Assembly: GCA_960531495.1 (NCBI GenBank)
Contig: OY482846.1
Span: 33,535,817-33,599,816, forward strand
Direction of reading: 5' to 3'
Length of the DNA: 64,000 bases
Source of the DNA: Zeus faber
Lineage: Eukaryota > Chordata > Actinopteri > Zeiformes > Zeidae
Positions 49,690 through 60,179 of the stretch are shown here, in pieces. Under the pieces are notes generated by a model. The model searched no databases and was not told the origin of the DNA. It worked only from the letters and a program-made list of their open reading frames with translations. Position numbers and translations under genes: made by a program. Within the stretch, counting starts at the first letter, position 1. Every line of letters starts with the position of its first letter.

Positions 49690-51480
49690 GATGTCATCGT
49701 TTCTTCGGTTGTAGACATTTTATAATAAATTGTAGGTCGTGTGTCAGGTAGTAGTGTCAGATGTTTGGGGCTGCTGGGCCTCCACAGTCTTTGCCCTATT
49801 GTCATGTTGCCGATTTTATTCCTGGTTTCTTGTGTTTCCAATAGAATCCAGAGTATTGAACCAGTTTCCAGTAGTTTGTTTATTTTGGGTTGTATGTTCA
49901 TTCACACTGCTGCTTTCCTGCCATTTAGAGAGATGGGTATGTTGTTCCACCAAGTAAGGTATCCTTCGATGGATTTCAGTAATGGAGTAAAGTTAAGAGT
50001 AAACATCCCATTGGTGGAGATATAAATACCAAATGATCCAACGTTGCCTTTTGTAATGGTGAAAGGAAGTGGTCGTGGTAGACCTCTCAATTTACTCCGT
50101 TTCATTGAACAATCTGAAATGGTTATAAGATACATGACTGAAGACTTCCGGTCGGGACGGAACGGGGTTCCCTAGGTATAGCAGAATCTCAACTGCATAT
50201 AAATCCGTTTTGCGGGTTTTCTGTTTGTATGTCAATGATATGGAGCAAGTTGTTTAATAAAGATGGCGAATAGTGAAGGGGGGGAGTGGACGTCCTTGTC
50301 TCGTGCCACGTTGTGGAGTGAAGCGGCGTCATGTGTAACCATTGGCGATGACAGAAGCTGATGGTGAGTTTTACCAAATTTGTATCCGTTCAAAAAAAAC
50401 ACATTTCTTAAATGGGACCTGTTATGCTTTTCCTTATTTTCTGTCATGTACGTTTATAATGTTACAAATGTCGGAAATGTATATAAGAAGTGGTCAAAGT
50501 GTCAAATAATGAGGTAAACTAATGACAAAGTAATCGTTGCATAAAACGCTGGTCATCTGCTCCATCTGAGCCGCTGTGCGTTTCTCCAAACAAAACCAAT
50601 AAAAAAATTGTGTGTTTTATTGTAAGATGTATTTATTTTAGTTATTATTATTATTATTTTTTGTATTTTATTTAAATTTATTTTCCAGTGTTTCCAGCTG
50701 AGCGTCCAGTGCGTCCCTGTCTCCCACGAGCTTGGAGAACGGCATCAAAAGTCAGAATTCACTTTGAGGCCTTAAATTTGTTTTGATTTTGGCGGACCGA
50801 TAAGGTGAAATTAGGGAAAGTTCCGGAGTAAATACAACGAAAAACGGCTCAAACGCTATTGGCTCACAGGACCTGGAACTTGTGCTCAGACCCCATTGGC
50901 CCACATAACTCATGGCCTCAGGAGGGTGGCTCCACCCACTGAAACAGAGCGTTAGGGGCATAATGGATTGAGAGGTACGTTAGAATGGCTCTAATGCATA
51001 ATGTGAGTCTTTTTTTCCAGCAAAGAAAATTCAAAAATATGTTTTTCGAGGACCTCAGAGACTTATATTAACTTGAGTAAAAAGGAGCTTAATAGGTCCT
51101 CTTTAAGAGCGGAGGAAAGACGGGTCGAAGGAATACACTTTGGAATGCATTTTCAGTATTTAATGAAGCAGTAATGGTATTGAAATTATTCCTTGGAGAT
51201 ATGCTGATAAGACCAGATAAGGGAGCGTCTGCCCTTGATGAAGCCCATTTGGTCCGGGTGAATTATATGAGAAAAACCTTTACCGATGATCTTTAAATCA
51301 ACAATTAATTATTACGCTTTCAATTCAATAAAGGACGTCCACTCTGTGGAAAGGTCAGTCGGTCTCAGAAGTGGAGTGTGAGGCGCCACCTTCCGGGGCT
51401 TGGGTTGGTTTTGTTGATCAAGCTGAAACGAATTGGTCCGTAAATGGAAACGATAATTGGGTGAATTTGAGGGTTGGCTC
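49690..51480 (-). mobile_element. Antisense L1-like LINE fragment, split by a MITE
   Basis: On the minus strand, 51115-51480 reads KIIGKGFSHIIHPDQMGFIK and GRRSL, and 49690-50410 reads VIANGYT, RGTRQGRPLPP, LFAIFIKQLA, then PFTITKGNVGSFGIYIST, LNFTPLLKSIEGYLTWWNNI and KMNIQPKINKLLE in shifting frames. These are reverse transcriptase and C-terminal motifs of L1-type LINEs (HPDQ-GFIKGR, RGTRQGCPLSP). Stops and frame changes show it is inactive. The piece 50412-51102 is a later insertion. Confidence 0.75.
50412..51102. mobile_element. TTAA-flanked MITE inserted in the LINE
   Basis: Both ends abut TTAA (50408-50411 and 51103-51106). The termini ATGGGACCTGTTATGCT and, on the other strand, AGAGGACCTATTAAGCT match at 13 of 17 positions. 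TTAA target duplication is the mark of piggyBac-type transposition. 691 bp, no transposase. Confidence 0.65.
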
Positions 51481-51569
51481 TTTTCGAAGTTTGGATTGTG
51501 AAACGTGTTGAAATCTGGGGGGGGGGGGGGAAGCAACAAAACGTTGCTTTTTTTTTTTTTTTTTTAAGG

Positions 51570-51650
51570 CTTAAATGTTTGCCCCATCGGACGCCATTGG
51601 AGCACAGTGAGAAGCTGCAGCAGAGTGGTAAGTTCCTCCCTGGTAAAGCC
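51570..51650 (+). repeat. Dispersed repeat family 7, copy a
   Basis: CCATTGGAGCACAGTGAGAA and GCTGCAGCAGAGTGGTAAGT match 62430-62478 almost exactly. Confidence 0.65.
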
Positions 51651-51699
51651 TTCAGCGAGGCTGCTGCTGCTGCAAACAGTTATAAATAAATGATGGGAA

Positions 51700-52760
51700 T
51701 CAAAATTTAAATAAGCCCCTGACTTGAAAAAGAAGCAAACTACCCCATTTAAACTGTTGAAGTCTGGGAGATACTGCATCTCACAAAGCAGTTTTCTCAG
51801 CCAAAGCTTTTCCCGAGCATGAGACGTTATTCTTTCGGCGGGCGCAGTGGAATGACAGCAGAGCAGCTCGTTTCGTCCGTTTGAACTGATGGGGACTGTA
51901 ATTTCCCTTCACTCGCCGACATACAGTATATTGCTTTGTGGAATGTTCTGCGTGTTTCGTTTCATGATCATATCATAACCGAGAGAGCCGCGGCAGGTGT
52001 TCCTGTGCGTTTTGGTTCCGTGGGACAAGCAGGACGAAATAAATCCCCGTGGGGAATGTGACCCGGGCGAGACACGATAAGAAGACATTTTTCAACATGG
52101 CTGCTGCAAATAGAAGTCAGCAGACATAGACTTGGACAAGGTTTGAGCCAGATCACTGTGACTTTCTAGTGGGCTGTTAAGTGAGTGAGTGGCTGAACAT
52201 ATACATTTGTGTTTGTTTGTTTTTTAACCAGAAATAAATAGAGGAAAATCCCTGACAGTGATGTGAGTTGCTTAGAATGATGTCGATTTTCCTCATTCCA
52301 TTATTTTCAAGCAGAATTGCGGCATTGCAGAATTTGTGAAATTTCTAAAAACGACATTTATAATAGTCCAGATTTGTTAGAATACAATTCATTTCAAAAT
52401 AATTATCAAAAGTTACATTCAGTTAGGCTCAGGCATGATAGGTCATATCATATACAGGACAATAAACAAAATTATTATTATTATTATTATTTTTATTATT
52501 TATGATTTAAGAATCAATATTTATTTCATTCCAGGAGAATGGAAACTATTTTGGTTGCCTTGCATGTAGAGGTGAAATCCAGAGCGTGACTCGTCCAGAC
52601 CTTTTTTGGCTTGATGTGGTGTTTGCGTGGGAAGTGAGCATTGATGAAAAATCCCGTATAAGAAGTTCGTGGAGGTGTAATGTAAACCGGGATTATATAA
52701 ACAGCAGGAATCAACTCCAGCCTGCTGCAAGCAATCAGCATGACCCTGGTGAACCTCTAC
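51700..52760. other. Intergenic stretch, nothing recognised
   Basis: Mixed sequence with an ATTATT run at 52471-52500. No exon or element identified. Confidence 0.5.
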
Positions 52761-52761
52761 A

Positions 52762-52882
<121 letters not shown>

Positions 52883-52887
52883 TTGTT

Positions 52888-53012
52888 TGTTTGTATTACT
52901 ATACTTGTGAGGACCAGTCTCTCACCGATTATTTTTCAGTTGAGAAGTGCACCACAAACATGGGTCATCACTAACTAGGTATATTTACTCGGACCTCATT
53001 TCAATTCAAGAG
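52888..53012 (+). repeat. Dispersed repeat family 6, copy b, between TG tracts
   Basis: The partner of 47753-47872; see that entry. Confidence 0.7.
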
Positions 53013-53209
53013 TGTACGTGTGTGTGTATGTGTGTGTGTGTGTGTGTGTGTAAAAAATGTCTTGGCAGATGGAACTATACGCACTGACAGAAAACATGAA
53101 CAGAGACAAGACAACAAGACATGAAAACGTTGCTCATTTTCATGCTGCCGAAAATAAAATGTATGAAAAGAAATTGAAACAAAACTCAAAAATACGTGTG
53201 TGTGTGTGT

Positions 53210-53250
<41 letters not shown>
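53013..53250 (+). repeat. Two further (TG)n tracts
   Basis: At 53013-53051 and 53196-53249, separated by 145 bases of unique sequence. Confidence 0.95.
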
Positions 53251-53251
<1 letters not shown>

Positions 53252-53440
53252 CTTTATTAAAACTTTAGTTGAACGGCGTCTTCTCAGTGATGACTCCGAT
53301 TTGTGCATTTTATTCGTATTAATGTGATGACATAACAACAGAGGGATGAACTCCTTGTTGGTCCCAGAGAGAGGGTGAGAGAGACAGAAAGATCTACTTT
53401 GAACAGACAAAAGGAATGTGACCTCGTCTATGTAGGCCAA

Positions 53441-53529
53441 CACACACACACACGCACACGCGCGCACACGCACACACACACACACAGAAACGCACACAAT
53501 CGCACACACACACACACACACACACACAC
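53441..53529 (+). repeat. (CA)n/(CGCA)n microsatellite
   Basis: About 89 bp, complementary in sense to the TG tracts upstream. Confidence 0.95.
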
Positions 53530-53620
53530 TCCCTGCAGTGTGGACACATTGTGTTTCTCGGTCAACGACTTCGCGAAGAATGTGATGGTGCATCATGGGT
53601 AAAAGGTTTGCTATGGGGTG

Positions 53621-53735
53621 CTCTCTCTCTCTCCCTCTCTCTCTCTCTCTCTCCCTCTCTCTCTGTCTTTCTCTCTCTCTCTCCCTGTCTGTCTGTCTGT
53701 CTGTCTGTCGCTCTCCCTCTCTCTCCGTCTCGCTA
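53621..53735 (+). repeat. (CT)n/(CTGT)n microsatellite
   Basis: CT and CCTCT units with CTGT at 53687-53708. Confidence 0.95.
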
Positions 53736-53739
53736 TCTT

Positions 53740-55283
53740 TCAGATAAATTGACTGGCCTCAAAATGATTTCTTCAAAAACCTTTAAAAAAGAAGCCCTTT
53801 AAGTGAGATCAATAACTTATTTTCAGCAGCACCACGTCCTCTGGACTATTTTAAATTATACAAATTCTTATTTTGTCTTCTTTTGAGAGATTTTTTATCA
53901 GGTAAAATCCCCTCACCGTCATGGCAGATCATTTTTTTTCAAATTAATTAAATATTTTTTCATCATTGAGTTCCTGTTTCTTCTTTTGATTTCTCCCTAT
54001 TTCTTTTCCCATTTCATATTTTTCTATGGCGCTGCGATAATCCAATATCTTTGTGACAAATTGCAGATTTTTGGCCTCTGCAAAAACCGGCGCATGGTAA
54101 TCCGAGCGTCCTTCCACCACAATCCAAAACCTATTTCCTCACACTCTGCACATAATGAACATAATGTTCACATTCGCTCCAGGCTTGTTTCCTGTCGTTG
54201 GTGAGAATCTGCTTCGTGGATCGCCGGTTGCCACGGTGACGTTCACCGTGCTCTTGTTTTATTTGCCACTTAGGGAACTCGAGGACCTCCACCAACCTCC
54301 CGTGATTCCCAAACTCTGACTTCAAAGCCGCTGAGGCCGTGGGGTCTGGATTTATCCAATCGGGCCTGACTAGCCCAAGACTTCTCAAAAATGTATAAAT
54401 TCCGTACAAGTTGTCCCAACCCGTTAGGATTCCCCCGCGGATATTGTTTGGAGACGGATGGAGCCATTTTTGTGGATTTTTATTTTTTATTTTTTTGTAG
54501 CTTCCATCGCAGCCAACGGTTTGTAGAATCATCAATCAGACTTTGAGGGAATGTTGACAACACACAGATTCAATCACTTCCCCGGCGCTCAACGTGAAGT
54601 AATGCCCCAAACAACCTGTAGGTGGCAGCATATTAAGGTCACTGTCCAATCAGAGATGAGGGTGCACACCTACGCTCTAAGACTTTGAAATAGACTACAA
54701 GACGTTGTGAAATTGTTAAAAAAAAAAAAAAAAAAAGTCCTGTGTGTAGGAAGCGATGTAACTAACTTTTAGGTTCAATTCTGAGGTCCGAATATATTTT
54801 ACTCTTGGTCAGATTTCAGTACGCTTCCTAGTGAGTGATTCCCAGGGAGTTTGTTTGGTCTTAAATCTCGCAAATTTCTGGTCTGGACCAATGAGGAAGG
54901 GAAAGAAGCCAAAACTTGAAAAGTAAGGAAAAAAAATGTCCTTCAGATAGATCGTATAAATCATCTCGAATGAGCATTTCTTATTTTGAACGAATATCCC
55001 AGAAGTCCAAGGGGTCGGAGGTTTTGCGCTCCTGGCTGAGGACCATTTTTAAGGAGGTGATTATTTCGCTGTATCGCCACAAATGAGGTGGCCATGAGGG
55101 GATGTTTTTTTTTTAGCGCGGGCTCCCGAGAGACATGATTAAAAAAAAAATAGGAAGTAGGGATTTTTAGCAGGAAGTTGTTACGTGCGGGATTCTTTCA
55201 AATGACACTTTTATTCTGTTATCTGTGGAAAAGTACGGGAAAAAAACCCCAGTTTAAAACATGTTTAATGGCATGTTTTAATG

Positions 55284-55285
<2 letters not shown>
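53740..55285. other. Region upstream of mdk first coding exon
   Basis: No promoter motif could be supported. 54190-54250 carries an inverted fragment of repeat family 2 (GGTGAGAATCTGCTTC, CCGGTTGCCACGGTGAC). 54600-54640 has CCTGTAGGTGGCAGCAT, common in fish repeats. Confidence 0.5.
54190..54250 (-). repeat. Dispersed repeat family 2, inverted fragment (copy d)
   Basis: The reverse complement reads GTCACCGTGGCAACCGGCGA and GAAGCAGATTCTCACCAACG, the family 2 core. Confidence 0.6.

Positions 55286-55288
<3 letters not shown>

Positions 55289-55338
<50 letters not shown>
55289..55338 (+). repeat. (TG)25 at the mdk exon 1 acceptor
   Basis: A perfect TG tract followed immediately by CGCAG, the splice acceptor. 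Confidence 0.97.
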
Positions 55339-55341
<3 letters not shown>

Positions 55342-55343
55342 AG

Positions 55344-55423
55344 AATGAGGGGTGTGCTGGTGTTGCTGGTGTTGACCCTGGTGGCCGTCCACACTGTGAC
55401 TGCGGGTGGAAAAAACAGAAAAG
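55344..55423 (+). CDS. mdk: mdk first coding exon (signal peptide)
   Basis: The acceptor TGCGCAG ends at 55343, directly after a (TG)n tract of about 50 bp; one base of untranslated sequence precedes the ATG at 55345. The exon encodes the signal peptide and GGKNRK and ends in phase 1 before GTAAAG. An acceptor so close to the ATG means at least one non-coding exon lies upstream. Confidence 0.93.
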
Positions 55424-55960
55424 GTAAAGAAAATGATGATTGTCTGTCTTTCTGTCTTCCTTTTTCTCCGTCCCTCTGTCCGTCTGCCTGTCTGTCTTCC
55501 TGTCTCTCTATCCGTCTGTCTTTTTTGGTGTCTGTCTGTCTGTCTGTCTGTCTTCCTGTCTTCCTGTCTCGCTCTCCATCTGACGTTATCTCCCTGCCTT
55601 CTCCGTCAGTCCCTCTCTCCCATCTGTCTTCCTGCCTCTGTCTGTCTCTCCTCTGCCTTTTCTCTGTCTGTCGCCCCTTTTCTGATTTTGTCTCTGGAAT
55701 CTCACGATCCGTCCCCAAACAGCCCGGTAAAGGACGTCCTGTTAACTCAGTGTGTGCCCCCCCCCCCCCCCCCCCCGCCCAGAGAAAAGCAAAGAGCCCA
55801 AATCAGGGTCAGAATGCAGCGACTGGCGCTATGGCAACTGTGTCCCTAGCAACGGCGACTGCGGTGCGGGCTTTAGGGAGGGCTCGTGCGACCAGCAAAC
55901 CAGAAAGATGAAATGCAAAGTGCCGTGCAACTGGAAGAAGAACTTCGGAGGTGACTCACT

Positions 55961-55997
<37 letters not shown>

Positions 55998-56207
55998 ACG
56001 CACACGCACACGCACACGCACACACACACACGCACATGCACACACACACAAACCCAGCCCATAAATAATGATTTGGATTGGAGGTTCATCCATATGTTGT
56101 ATATTTATACATTATTATATTATTGTCGTGAAGTTCAGACATTGTTTATTTTTGTGTATAAATACATATTATGATACATATTGATATCCTGTAGCGTATA
56201 ACATCTC

Positions 56208-56239
<32 letters not shown>

Positions 56240-57852
56240 GAATTTATAATAGAATGGATGCAAAATAAATCCCAAGAATTCTTTCACTTAGACTAAGGTG
56301 GTTAACGGTGATGATCATCATTTAATGAAATCTATTTCATTTTGTTTATATATTTAATGGATTCTGTTCAGTAAAGGGTTGAATGTCTAGATGTCTGTGA
56401 ATCAGCTTTTGAAATACCATTTTACCTTTTTATGACCTCCTCTTCTCTCTCCTTCCTCCTCTCTCCTTCTTCCTCTTCTCTCTCCTTCCTCCTCTCTCTC
56501 CTTCCTCTTCTCTCCTTCTTCCTCTTCTCTCCTTCCTCTCCTCTCCTTCCTCCTCTCTCCTTCCTCCTCTCTCCTTCCTCTTCTCTCCTTCTTCCTCTTC
56601 TCTCCTTCCTCTCCTCTCCTTCCTCCTCTCTCCTTCCTCCTCTCTCCTTCCTCTTCTCTCCTTCCTCTCCTTCCTCCTCTCTCCTTCCTCTTCTCTCCTT
56701 CCTCTCCTTCCTCTCCTCTCTTTCCTCTCCTCTTCTTCCTCCTCTCTCCTTCCTCTCCTCTTCTTCCTCCTCTCTCCTTCCTCTTCTCTCCTTCCTCTCC
56801 TTCCTCTTCTCTCCTTCCTCTCCTTCCTCTCCTCTCCTTCCTCCTCTCTCCTTCCTCTTCTCTCTCCCTTCTTCCAGCGGACTGTAAGTATCGCTTTGGG
56901 AGTTGGGGTGAATGTGACCCAAGCTCTGGCTTGCGGGCGAGATCGGGGACCCTGAAGAAGGCCCTGTACGACGCCGAATGCCAACAGACGATTTCGGCCA
57001 CCAAGCCTTGCACGGGCAAAACCAAGACCAAGACCAAAGGTCGGTGCTTGCGTCCGTGTTTGTTTGTTAGGATTAAACAATCTGCCACAGTAAATCATTT
57101 CCAGAGAAAGGCCAAAAGGTAAAAGGCTTTTTGAGATCCACGCTTTGCATTCTTCCGCCTAAATTGAAAATTGTGACGGACTGAAATGTGGGTTTTTTTT
57201 TTTTTTTGGTTTTGTTTCTTTTTTTTTTGCGAGAATTGAGAAAGCGTCCGACGGAGCCGAGCTGACTCTTCTGACTCTCGTTCATTTTTGAGGACGCCCT
57301 CTCTCTGTCGGAAAAGCAGACTTGGTTTTACGGAGCGACTCGTCAAGAACCGAATCTCAATAAAGAGCATCACCTTCCGTCGACGACGCACAGTCCTCCC
57401 TTTCAGGGCGAGACTCTCCGGGATTCTAGCTGCAACAGATGAATTGACATTATTTCTTTTTGAAGCGGAATGCGACAAGTTTTCACGGCACGCGGTTTGA
57501 GCCTAAAAAAAACCAAAACGAAACAAAACGCTGCTCTGTTTCATTTCAGTTTCTATTCGTTTCAGCATAATATTCGTCCTGTCAAATCGAGGGGCTCTTT
57601 TTTTTTTTTTTTTTTGATTCTGAAAAAAGAGTCGAGCCTCCCGTCACGACGACGCAAAACTGTTGAACGCAGGGAAACCAGACGCAAATTCAGCCGACGC
57701 TCGAACACAAGTTTATTTTTATTTTTTCCGGCTTCACTTTCGTGCTTCGCCTGCGAACTGAAGCCCGCCGCCGACAGCGTGACTCATATTCATATTTATG
57801 CTTATGTGCTCGTCCTCTTTCAGGAAACAAGGGCAGAGCGAAGGAGAACTAG
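55345..57852 (+). CDS. mdk: Midkine, heparin-binding growth factor (complete coding region)
   Basis: Midkine is a secreted heparin-binding cytokine acting in neural development and repair through receptors such as PTPRZ1, ALK and LRP1. Coding exons 55345-55423, 55783-55950, 56878-57039 and 57824-57852 join in frame to 145 residues plus TAG, the usual family size. Residues 1-20 are a signal peptide (MRGVLVLLVLTLVAVHTVTA); 21-36 a short basic N-tail; 38-75 the N-domain (SECSDWRYGNCVPSNGDCG, CKVPCNWKK); 85-127 the C-domain (CKYRFGSWGECD, GTLKKALYDAEC, TKPCTGK); 128-145 a Lys-rich tail. All ten cysteines are present (38, 46, 53, 62, 71, 75, 85, 95, 117, 127). The human heparin-site residue equivalent to Arg89 is Leu112 here. 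Fish have two paralogues, mdka and mdkb; I cannot say which this is. Confidence 0.96.
55440..55700 (+). repeat. CTGT/CCTGTCT-rich minisatellite in mdk intron 1
   Basis: Imperfect CTGTCTGTCTTCCTGTCT units filling most of the 359-bp intron. Confidence 0.9.
55757..55776 (+). repeat. C20 homopolymer at the mdk exon 2 acceptor
   Basis: A pure C run ending 6 bases before the acceptor AG. Confidence 0.97.
55783..55950 (+). CDS. mdk: mdk exon 2 (N-domain)
   Basis: After a run of about 20 C and GCCCAG, it encodes residues 27-82, which carry the six cysteines of the N-domain side. The donor GTGACT is followed within about 10 bases by a CA-rich array. Confidence 0.96.
55961..56051 (+). repeat. (CA)n/(GCACAC)n after mdk exon 2 donor
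   Basis: About 90 bp starting 11 bases into the intron. Confidence 0.95.
56210..56237 (+). repeat. (ATT)n microsatellite
   Basis: About nine ATT units. Confidence 0.9.
56437..56873 (+). repeat. CTCTCCTTCCTC minisatellite at mdk exon 3 acceptor
   Basis: About 435 bp containing only C and T, built of CTCTCCTTCCTC and CTTCTCTCCTTCCT units, ending at the acceptor CTTCTTCCAG. Open frames on both strands here are artefacts of the missing stop codons. Confidence 0.97.
56878..57039 (+). CDS. mdk: mdk exon 3 (C-domain)
   Basis: After CTTCTTCCAG, at the end of a 440-bp CT-rich minisatellite, it encodes residues 84-136 with the last four cysteines and the basic cluster LRARSGTLKK. The donor is GTCGGT. 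Confidence 0.96.
57300..57600 (+). repeat. Dispersed repeat family 8, copy a (mdk intron 3)
   Basis: It shares TTTTAC-G-GCGACTCGTCAAG, AACC-AATCT-AAAA, TTCAG-G--ATTCT-GCTG, GATGAATT-ACAT-ATTT and TTTTTGAAG-GGAAT--GAC with 60410-60670. More CpG-rich than copy b. Confidence 0.65.
57824..57852 (+). CDS. mdk: mdk last coding exon (basic tail)
   Basis: After CTCTTTCAG it completes Gly and reads NKGRAKEN, then TAG at 57850-57852. The tail is shorter and less Lys-rich than the mammalian one. Confidence 0.9.
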
Positions 57853-58650
57853 ACGGGGAGAGGAGACGGCGAGGGCGAGGCGGATGAAACTAGGATCCTG
57901 AATCCCCCCCCGTTTGCAGACGTTAAAAACACAAAGTGCTGATGTGTGTGTACACGCTTTCTGTGTCGTATGTGTTTACCAAAAAAAAAAAAACGGTCAC
58001 ACTTTATTTTAAGGTACACTTATTTACCTACGTTTACAAACTAATGGTTCATTTGTTCTCCGGTAGTCATTGTTAAGAGGTGATCAGTTTTTCTTTTGAA
58101 TACTCGGACTTCAGCCTTGTTCCCCACACACTATTGTACCTTAAAATTTTGTTTTACCAGAAAAAAAAACCCTTTTTCAAACCAGTAGAAATATTGCATA
58201 ACACCATTTAAAAATATATATATACGGTATATCATTTGGGCGCTTGCTGTCTGTTATGTATATTCTAGATTAGGACAAAGATGGATATATAAATGAATGT
58301 CCAATCCAGTCCAATTTTTAACAAATTGTTGTAGCATTTTTTATTTTTTATCCTAATTACTTTGTGCAGCAGCAGTCTTTAAATGCGATGGCTCGTACTT
58401 TAACAGCTTTGATAATTCCTAAATTCACTGGAGTCAATAGCAATTAACCTGGCGGTGTCTTTTTTCACTGACACATAAATTCAAGGTAGTTTGAGTCTGT
58501 TTTCCATTGTTTGTTCTTTTGTTTCTTGTGTTTTCTTTGTTTCTGTTTTGGGGTGGGGTGTTATCATTTAGGGTGGGTAAGCCATGAATAGGATTCGAAG
58601 GAATTCCTCTGTTGTGCATTTGCCGTAGGATTAACAGTTTTTGGGAATAA
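57853..58650 (+). other. mdk: mdk 3' untranslated region (probable)
   Basis: From the stop to the AATAAA at 58646. A/T-rich, with an A12 run at 57980 and no open frame of note. The real cleavage site is not known. Confidence 0.5.
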
Positions 58651-58651
58651 A
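58646..58651 (+). promoter_or_regulatory. Candidate mdk poly(A) signal
   Basis: AATAAA in GGGAATAAAAATTT, 794 bases after the mdk stop, with a T-rich region (CTTGTTTTTTTGTGG) some 65 bases later. No earlier exact AATAAA was noticed between the stop and here. Confidence 0.45.
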
Positions 58652-58768
58652 AATTTTAGGATTAACTCAAGTCGCACTGGTTAAGTCTTTTGTACCATTG
58701 ACAACTGCAATCAGCTTGTTTTTTTGTGGTTTAATGCGAAGGGCTGAGGGGGGGCATCATCTCAGAGA

Positions 58769-59375
58769 AGCTAGAACCCGGCAGGACCTTTCAGTGCTGC
58801 CATCACAGATCCAAGTCTTCAGTTTTCCATCCAAGTCACCGCCATTGTTCCTTAAAATCAGATGATGGGAGGAGACGACCGAGCTCGGTAAGACTCGGTG
58901 GCTCGGTGGAGGACTTGAGGTTTCAATGCTAAGTGAGCTTTTGAAAGTCGACACCCTGAGGGTGCCTTTAAAGGCGTCCGAAGACCAACACCTAGTATGA
59001 CGGTGACCTGGTGGCCCGACGGTTCAGATGCTCCCTTCCAGCACTGCCATCTCAGTCTCAAATCCAGATTTTTCCATCCTTGTCCCGTTCCTTTAATCAA
59101 ATGATTGGAGGAGATGACCAAGCACAGTGAGACTCAATGGCTCAGACAGATAAGCTACTGGAAGCAGCGGACTTCAAGCTGGAAGCTAGAACCTTTCTGT
59201 GCTGCCATCACAGATCCAAGTCTTCAGTTTTCCATCCAAGTCACCGCCATTGTTCCTTAAACCAGATGATCGGAGGAGAAGACCAAGCTCGCTATGACTC
59301 GGTGGCTCGGTGGAGGACTTTGGGTTTCAATGCCAAGTGAACCTTTGAAAGGCGGCACCCCAAGGGCACCTTTTG
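58769..59375 (+). repeat. Three-unit local tandem duplication, about 205-bp units
   Basis: Units start near 58769, 58985 and 59184. The first and third share AGCTAGAACC, GTGCTGCCATCACAGATCCA, AGTCTTCAGTTTTCCATCCA, AGTCACCGCCATTGTTCCTT, ACTCGGTGGCTCGGTGGAGG and ACTT-GGTTTCAATGC-AAGTGA; the middle one is more diverged (CACTGCCATCTCAGTCTCAA, TGATTGGAGGAGATGACCAA). Unit boundaries are approximate. Confidence 0.85.
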
Positions 59376-59509
59376 AATTGGCTGTCGACTAGGGTCGAGT
59401 GTGTGACCTGCGGCGTATTCCCTAAAAGTGCGACGCAAAATGACGCCAGCCTGATTAACTTCTGTCTCCTAAGATCCCGCTAGAAAAGGCACGCGTGTGA
59501 AACACAGCT

Positions 59510-59860
59510 TGATTGCAGAATTTAACCATCATAGTGACATAGTTTTACTGTCGCCTCGATGCAGAGTTGCCGCGAAAGAAGATAGACAAGACAGATACGT
59601 GCTGTGTTTTTCTTTGGAGTGCAACGATTGGTTTGCAGCATTGCTGCTACTTTACGGCATGCCGTGAATGAGCTGCCGTATGTCACTGCTATGCGTCTGC
59701 TCGTCCGCCATATTGAAGCGGTCAACATCCGCTAGTAAACAAATACAATGTGTATTGAGAGATGCAGACAAAACTTAATCGATTCCTGTCTTAGAACTGA
59801 TTTTCGTGAAATTTGGCTTGTTATAAACGTGAAAAGTTGAACATGATACTAGCTACTTAT
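59510..59860 (+). repeat. Dispersed repeat family 5, copy b
   Basis: The partner of 19890-20440; see that entry. Same orientation, with the 5' 200 bases missing. Confidence 0.75.
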
Positions 59861-60179
59861 TGGCAGGCGAGTGTGCCTGAGCACCTGCCCCTTTGCCTCT
59901 TTATGTCCATGGTGCCCTTTTATCAGGCGTTTTTATTTATTTATTTATTTTTTTGTTTTTAAGCATGAATAGGGATCGAGGGAGCAGATTTCCCTGGCGC
60001 GATATGCATATTCACAAGGAATGCATCCTTGGTGCCTCCGCAATCGGGACGCCCACGATGGTGCTCATCCCCCGGGGGGGCCCGTGATCCGTGCTCAGCT
60101 GTGTTTCCCCGTGCTGCTCCGTTTCCTCGTTGAAAACATCACAAACATGTATGACTGTGCTTATTATGATGGCTTACTA

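Noticed and set aside
56402..57098. A 228-residue Glu/Arg/Lys-rich open frame on the minus strand
   Set aside because: It is the translation of the CT-only minisatellite in the mdk intron, antisense to mdk exon 3.
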